This document shows positions 16,861 through 22,500 of a DNA stretch of 22,500 bases, one piece after another (positions within the stretch are counted from its first letter, which is position 1; every line of letters starts with the position of its first letter). The notes under the pieces were generated by a model. It searched no databases and was not told the origin of the DNA. It saw only the letters and a list, made by a program, of their open reading frames with translations. The position numbers and the translations under genes are program-made. This stretch comes from Penaeus vannamei (lineage: Eukaryota; Arthropoda; Malacostraca; Decapoda; Penaeidae), in assembly GCF_042767895.1 (NCBI RefSeq), contig NC_091570.1, positions 37,297,785-37,320,284 on the forward strand, written 5' to 3'.

Positions 16861-18160
16861 TTCAACAGCAGCTCAACCCCCTCCCCCCACCCTCCTCTCC
16901 TCCCTATCCATCCTTGTCCCTCCCCTTTCGCCCCCCCTTTTCCCTCCCTACGCCTCGCCTCGTGTATCTCTCTGCCCCCTCCTTTCCCCTCCCTGCACTT
17001 CCTTTTCCCCAACTCATTGTCCCCTCTCCCTCCCTCCTGCCCGCCCCTGCCTCTTCCCTACCTCTTCTCCCTGATCCTCCCTACCTCTCACCCTGCCTCT
17101 TCCCCCTCCCTACCACTCTCCCCTGCCTTCCCCCCTCCCTACCTCTTCTCCTGCCTATTACCTTGGCACTTCCCCTGCCTCTTCCCCTGGCTTTCCCTGC
17201 TTCTCCCTGCCACTCTCTCCCTCTTTCCCTGACCCTATCTCTTCCCCTCTCTTCCTCTCCCCCTTCCCCTCTCTTTCTCTCCCTCCTTCCCCTCTCTTCC
17301 TCTCCTCCTTCCCTTCTCTTCCTCTGTCTTCCTCTCCTCCTTCCCCTCACTCCTCTCCCCCTCCCCTCTCTTCCTCCTCCCACCTTTCCCCTCTCTCCGT
17401 CTCCTCTTTCCCCTCTCTTCCTCTCCTCCTTCCCTCTCTTCCTCTCCCCTTCCCCCTTCCCGTCTCCTCCTCTCCCCTTCCCCTCACTCCCTCTCCTCCT
17501 TCCCCTCTCTTCATCTTCTTTCCCCTCTCTTCATCCTCCTTCCCCTCACTACCTCTCCTCCTTCCCCTCTCTCACTCCTATCCCCTCTCTTCCTCTCCCC
17601 TTCCCCTCTTCCTCTCCTCCTTCCCCTCACTCCCTCTCCTCCTTCCCCTCTCTCCCTCCTCTCCCCTTCCCCTCTCTTCCTCTCCCCCTTCCCCTCTCTT
17701 CCTCCCTTTCCCCTTCCCCTCTCTTCCTCTCCTTCTTCCCCTCTCTCCCTCTCCTCTCTTCCTCTCCCCCTTCCCCTCTCTTCCTCTCCTCCCCTCACTC
17801 CCTCTCCCCTTCCCCCATCCCCTCGCCTTCTCTCCCTCTCCTTCCCCTCACTCCCTCTCCTCCTTCCCCTCTTTCTTCCTCTCCCCCTTCCCCTCTCTCC
17901 CTCCTCTCCCCCTTCCCCTCTCTCCCTCCTCTCCCCCATCCCCTCACTCACTCCTCTCCCCCTTCCCTCGCCTTCTCTCCCTCTCCCTTGTCGGTAGCAT
18001 CACGGACTTCCCCTCACTCCCTCTCTTCCTCTCCCTTTCCCTCACTCCCTCCTCTCCCCCTTCCCCTCTCTTCCTCTCCTCCTTCCCCTCACTCCCTCTC
18101 TTCCTCCTCCCCCTTCCCCTCTCCTTCTCTCCCTCTCCCTTGTCGTCGGTAGCATCACGG
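16861..18160. repeat. Pyrimidine minisatellite, 22-24-bp words with about 150-bp higher order at its end
   Basis: TTCCCCTCTCTTCCTCTCC and TTCCCCTCACTCCCTCTCC words recur for about 1 kb (from about 17230) with irregular spacing; 16861-17230 is more mixed (CCCTGCC, CCTACC). Near the right end the block CCTTCTCTCCCTCTCC lies at 17826, 17971 and 18123 (145 and 152 bp apart). The last two copies continue into CTTGTCGGTAGCATCACGG. The 432-codon plus frame is an artefact. Confidence 0.88.
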
Positions 18161-18375
18161 GAGCAACATCGTCTCACCACCACCGGCACCACGACGTAGG
18201 AGATAGGGTAACAAGGAAAACAACGGATCAACACGTTCCGAAAGAGCATTAAAAAAGAGAGGGAAGAAAGATTACGAAAAAGAGATGGAGGGGGAAAAAA
18301 AGAAGAAAAGGGAAGGAAGAAAAAATATATATAACAAGGAGAGAGAGAATGGTTAAGGCCGTGGAAAAAAAGAGA
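18161..18375. other. Unique island grading into A/G-rich sequence
   Basis: About 90 bp of mixed sequence (ACCACCACCGG, CACGACGTAGG), then A/G-rich low complexity from about 18250. No gene recognised. Confidence 0.45.
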
Positions 18376-18800
<425 letters not shown>

Positions 18801-19230
18801 TGGGGGAGCAGAGAGAGGAAAAACAGACAGACAGGTAGACAGACAAACAAACAGACAAAGGTATATATAAAATCAAGAGATATAGAAAGAGAAGGCAAGA
18901 GTATATAGATGGAAAGGGGAAAAAATGGCTACTCACATATGAATATGAAAATACCGGAAACAGAAATAAAAAATAATATGAATAACAGAATTAAAAAAAA
19001 AACGACCCAGAGAAAAAAAACAGATATGCAAATAAAGAAAAAAACACAAAAAGAAAGAATAAAAAGAAAAACAAAGAGAATGGGGGCTGGAAGGGCAGAG
19101 CGAAGACCGTAAAAATATAATTAAAAAGAAAACTACAAAAAAAAGAAGGGAAAGTAAATTAAGCAGAAGAATTAAATGTTTCGGATCCCTTTGCACGGTA
19201 AAAGATTTCGTATTCTTCTAAAAGCGAACC
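18801..19230. other. A-rich island, no recognised gene
   Basis: Starts with a decaying GACA/AAACA repeat (18820-18860), followed by A-rich sequence with many AAAAA runs. The 67-codon plus frame (18909-19112) is Lys/Asn/Arg-rich and follows the composition. No structure recognised. Confidence 0.5.
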
Positions 19231-19504
19231 GTTGAAATGTACCTTTCGTTATTATCGGTTATTTTCCTTATTACGGTGTTCTGTTTGGTGTAAAGTATTT
19301 TTTTTAACTCTTTTTTTTAAAGTATGTTTGTTTGTTAGGTATTGTTTTTTTTTTCTTTTAACTATCTTTATAGTTTGTTTCTTTGTTAGGTATTGGTACT
19401 ATTGTTATATTGATTATTTTGATAGTCAATTTATTATCAATTTGTATGTATTGTGTATCAATAGATTTATTTATCTATTAGCATCATATTTTTCCCTTTT
19501 TACC
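19231..19504. other. T-rich island with a direct repeat
   Basis: T-rich mixed sequence. TTTGTTAGGTATTG occurs at 19331-19344 and 19382-19395, within 20-23-bp similar segments about 50 bp apart. A plus frame from 19232 is Phe/Tyr/Cys-rich as expected from composition. No gene recognised. Confidence 0.45.
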
Positions 19505-19935
19505 CCTTTTCCTCAATCTTCACCACCCCCAACCCTCCTATCCTCCCCTACCCACCACCTACTCAACCCCCACACTCCACACACACACCCCACCCCCACC
19601 TGTTGACACCCCATCCCTCCCCCACACATCTTCCAAAATACCACTAAACTCCTGCACTCCATCCCTCCACCCACTCCCCACGCTCCCACCCGAAATACTC
19701 CCAACCGCCCCTCCCCTTATCCGCCACACTCTCAACCGCCCCCCACCCCACTACCCGCCACACTCCCACACCCCTTCCCCCCACACGCCACACTCCCATA
19801 TCCCCTCCCCTCTACCCGCCACACTCCCCCCCTTCTACATACCCCCAACCCCATCCAACCCCCCATAAATACCCCCAACCCCATCCAACCCCCTACCCCA
19901 TCCAACCCCCCCACCCACATAACCTCCACGCACCC
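19505..19935. repeat. C-rich minisatellite, about 30-bp CCGCCACACTCCC unit
   Basis: 19505-19720 is C/A/T-rich with CCCACCCCC and CACTCC words. GCCACACT then repeats at 19723, 19757, 19787 and 19818 (34, 30, 31 bp). From 19845 to 19910 a second unit, ACCCCCAACCCCATCCAACC, repeats about three times. The minus strand is G-run rich. Confidence 0.85.
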
Positions 19936-20098
19936 AGTCCGCGATCCCCGTCATCCACGCTCCAAAAGTCCCATCATAACTAAAATGCAACGGTGCAATT
20001 GCGAAGCGCCGCTGCTGGCCGAGCTTGCACTTGGGAGACGCTTCTCTCGAGCCTGGTCTTGGGTTCTCTTCCCTCCCTCCTCGGTCGGTTCTGGACTC
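19936..20098. other. Unique GC-rich island
   Basis: About 160 bp of mixed, CpG-containing sequence between repeats. GAAGCG (about 20003) and CGCTTC (about 20039) are complementary. Frames in all phases run from here into the (CT)n tract. No gene recognised. Confidence 0.45.
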
Positions 20099-20330
<232 letters not shown>

Positions 20331-20556
20331 TATCGTTTTATCCCCCCCTTTTAAGAGAGAAAGTTTTTTTTCTCCAATCCCGAAATTGCAACCTATTCGC
20401 AAAGTTTAGAAATGATAAAAGAACAGCGCTGTGCCTACTTTCACGTGGTTCTCCCGAGTCCTGTGTATTCCCGCCCTCCTCCCAGTTGCTTGTTCCACGT
20501 GTCGTTTTTCTCACGCCTCTATCGTTATAATTCGGGGAAATAAAATGCGATGAGTA

Positions 20557-20560
<4 letters not shown>
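20331..20560 (+). other. Possible polyadenylated insertion or transcript 3' end
   Basis: About 230 bp of ordinary sequence ends in AATAAA (20539-20544), followed 16 bp later by 29 uninterrupted A (20560-20588). That spacing matches a cleaved, polyadenylated transcript, so the segment could be the 3' end of a retroposed copy (SINE, LINE 3' end or processed pseudogene). No protein domain, tRNA-like promoter or target-site duplication is seen. Confidence 0.35.

Positions 20561-20633
<73 letters not shown>
20560..20633. repeat. Poly(A)29 followed by (TA)n
   Basis: 29 A then about 22 TA units. It may be a retroposon tail that later grew an AT repeat, or a plain compound microsatellite. The pure (TA)n is prone to cruciform extrusion. 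Confidence 0.96.
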
Positions 20634-20635
<2 letters not shown>

Positions 20636-20800
20636 TATTCATAATTTTCCGCATCGGTTTGTCAAATTAGTAATTCCGTCAGTCTATCAGATGACGAGGG
20701 TTTTGGCTAATCATCATTTTGATAATCAAAATACTGTACTGATATTTCCAACAGTTGCATCAATGACAGTAGAATTTAATATTATTATCAGTGTGATCAC
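20634..20800. other. AT-rich unique spacer
   Basis: Mixed AT-rich sequence with ATCAT words becoming more frequent toward 20800. No gene recognised. Confidence 0.4.
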
Positions 20801-21066
20801 TAATCATCATTATCATTTTCATTATTGCGAAGACTATTATCATCACTAACATAATCATCTTCATTGTTATTATGTATATTGTTGTAAAGACTCTTATCAT
20901 CACTATCATAATCTTTATCATTATCATGGCTGTTATTACTGCTCTCATTATCATCATAATCATCATCATTATCATTTATTATTATTCATCATCATTATCA
21001 TTTATCATTAGTCATCATCATTATCATTTATTATTAGTCATCACCATTATCATTTTAATACTATCA
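20801..21066. repeat. ATC/ATT repeat with 57-bp and 26-bp units
   Basis: A degenerate (ATC)/(ATT) background. A pair of about 57-bp copies starts GCGAAGACTATTATCATCAC (20827) and GTAAAGACTCTTATCATCAC (20884). Four copies of a 26-bp unit, CATCATCATTATCATTTATT plus 6 bp, start at 20961, 20987, 21013 and 21039, all exactly 26 bp apart. Confidence 0.88.
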
Positions 21067-21560
21067 TGACTATAACACATACGTATTGTTATATCTAGGC
21101 GCTGAATATCACATACAGCAACATTAATAACAACACAAAACTAGACACAGAAATATCATGATAAGAATAGTTAGAAAACAAAGATGGAAAAATAGCAAGA
21201 GATATTGTTATGGTATGAACAATAACTGCAGCTGTAAACGAGACACATCAGCGGTAAATGACATCAGCTTCAGTAGATATCAGCAGCAGAAGCAATTGCA
21301 CGAGCAATACCGACACACATTACTGCAACAGAGACAGCGACCAAAAAAAAAAGAAAGAGGGAAAAAAAAAGAAAACGGAAAATTCTTCCCTAAACCGTGA
21401 AAATAATAACCCGGCAAAAACAACTATCATATATGCATAAATCACGGGTCCACAACTAAATCCAAACAATAACACAGTCCGGAATAAACCGCTTTTGTTT
21501 CGCCTGCAAAGAATACAGTAAAATGTAAATAAATCAACTCTAACATCGCTGCAGCAAAAT
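21067..21560. other. A-rich unique island, no recognised gene
   Basis: About 490 bp of A-rich mixed sequence. An 80-codon plus frame (21158-21400) is Lys/Arg/Gln-rich with a few CAG/CAA codons, ending in Lys-rich low complexity. I see no family signature. Nothing else noted. Confidence 0.45.
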
Positions 21561-21834
21561 ATAAAAGCCGAACCCGCAATCCCCGAAATCTAGTTTAGTC
21601 GGCCGTGAAATGACCGGATCTGAGTCCCCCCCCCCCTCCCCCCCCCCGCCGCGGCCAACAAAAAACGGGGGTAATCCTGCCCTTCTGAATAACACGGCGG
21701 CGCCCCGAACACCGCCAATTATTTCCACACTGTCCTACACACCATCCCAGCCACAGCGCGAATATTAATTACTTTGCCCTCATCCCCTCGTCCGCTGTTG
21801 TTGACTACCTTTTTTTTTTTTATCAAGCGTTTGT
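21561..21834. other. Mixed island with C-runs
   Basis: Includes TATAAAAG (21560-21567), two runs of 10 or more C (21627-21649), CpG-rich sequence (21649-21720) and a T-run (21811-21822). The TATA-like word lacks a matching initiator at the usual distance. No gene recognised. Confidence 0.4.
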
Positions 21835-22255
21835 TTGGGTTTCTTTGGTTGTTGTTTTATAACGCGTTCTTCTTTTGTTTTTCTTTTTGTTTTTGTATAC
21901 GCTCGACGCTACGGCGCTGAGATCTTATCCATGGCCGTCCACCCTTCCATAAGCCTTTCTTGTGACTCCGAATGTCCAAGAGAATCTTCGGAGAGTGTGT
22001 TCGTTTCTTCTTTTTTCTTTCTTCTTCTATTTCTCCTCTCATTTCCTTTCTCGGGTCGTACCGTTCGTCCAATTAGGAACCGGAAAACGGTCGGAAAATT
22101 AGGGAAAATATGGCAACGAAAGGCTCTTATCGAGGGATACGAGCGGTGGAAAGGCGGCATCTCTTATCAGTAATCACGTTTTTCATCAGGCCGATAACAT
22201 CATTTCGGACAGAAGCTTCCAATATAATCGACGAAGAAAATGAAGTGGCTCGTTC
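21835..22255. other. Unique island with overlapping small frames on both strands
   Basis: Ordinary composition except a T/C-rich patch at 22007-22048. The plus frame 21835-22173 (112 codons) and minus frames 22160-21909 (83 codons) and 22072-21857 (71 codons) overlap. The minus 83-codon frame ends in a varied stretch (LSEDSLGHSESQERLMEGW). None matches a family I know; at most one could be real, possibly none. Confidence 0.35.
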
Positions 22256-22500
22256 TTTCTCTACCTCCCCCCCCCGTCCCTTCCCTCCCTTCCTTCCCCT
22301 CTCCCCCTCCCTCCCTCCCCCACCATCTCCCCCTCCCTCCCTTCCTTCCCCTCTCCCCTTCCCTCCCTTCCTTCCCCTCTCCCCCTCCCTCCCTCCCCAC
22401 CATCTCCCTCCCTCCCTTCCTTCCCCTCTCCCCCTCCTTCCCTCCCCCACCACCTCCCCTTCCCTCCCTTCCTTCCCCTCTCCCCCTCCCTCCCTCCCCC
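22256..22500. repeat. Pyrimidine minisatellite, 50-bp and 26-bp units, runs off the window
   Basis: The anchor CCTTCCTTCCCCTCTCCCC occurs at 22289, 22340, 22366, 22415 and 22467 (51, 26, 49, 52 bp). Full units include CCCACCATCTCCC or CCCACCACCTCCC; the 26-bp unit lacks it. The array is cut by the right edge, so its length is unknown. Confidence 0.9.

Noticed and set aside
21560..21600. TATA box (TATAAAAG) with initiator-like TTAGTC
   Set aside because: The spacing of about 37 bp is too long for a core promoter and no transcript unit follows.

Overview
This window looks like intergenic or deep intronic DNA from an animal nuclear genome that is exceptionally rich in tandem repeats. The closest match I know is a decapod crustacean, especially a penaeid shrimp. 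That is an inference from texture only: hundreds of bases of (GA)n/(CT)n, compound (GACA)n, (CTGT)n, (AAAT)n, (GATA)n, (GGGA)n and (TA)n(TG)n tracts, and long polypurine/polypyrimidine minisatellites, separated by islands of ordinary sequence of roughly 100-800 bp. I found no protein-coding gene, rRNA, tRNA or recognisable transposase or reverse transcriptase that I would defend. The long open frames are low-complexity artefacts. A strand made only of C and T cannot spell TAA, TAG or TGA, and a strand lacking T cannot either, so such tracts stay open in every frame, often on both strands.

Layout: 1-3138 is almost all repeat: a short GGTATGA array, a diverged CCCCAACCCTCACCTCC minisatellite, T-rich pyrimidine DNA, (TTC)n/(CCT)n/(TTCC)n, then an eight-copy array of about 145 bp. 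3139-4245 is A/T-rich with a degenerate AAAT array. 4246-8105 alternates (GA)n and (GGGA)n tracts with unique islands. 8106-9350 is an 18-bp pyrimidine minisatellite. 9351-12090 holds twin G-runs, a 16-copy ACATGCTAAAG minisatellite, an island with clustered palindromes, and a (CT)-(CA)-(GA) compound locus. 12093-14420 holds (CTGT)23(CT)n, a (TG)n region, a 50-bp G-rich repeat, purine SSRs and two strong unique-sequence hairpins. 14637-16050 is a purine minisatellite built from long (about 98 bp) and short (about 48 bp) units. 16148-16265 is a small CpG-rich, coding-like island at a purine-to-pyrimidine switch. 16266-18160 is pyrimidine repeat. 18161-20330 carries (GATA/GA)n, A/T-rich DNA, C-rich repeats and a (CT)(TA)(TG)(GATA) microsatellite. 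20331-20633 looks like a polyadenylated insertion or gene 3' end. 20634-22260 is mostly ordinary AT-rich sequence with a 26-bp ATC/ATT repeat. The window ends inside another pyrimidine minisatellite.

No genes can be shown to work together here. What is notable is the repeat architecture: alternating strand polarity of the pyrimidine tracts, arrays with paired long and short units, array edges duplicated into the array, and several hairpin-forming inverted repeats. Array copy numbers in such DNA are also prone to assembly error, so all counts are as assembled.
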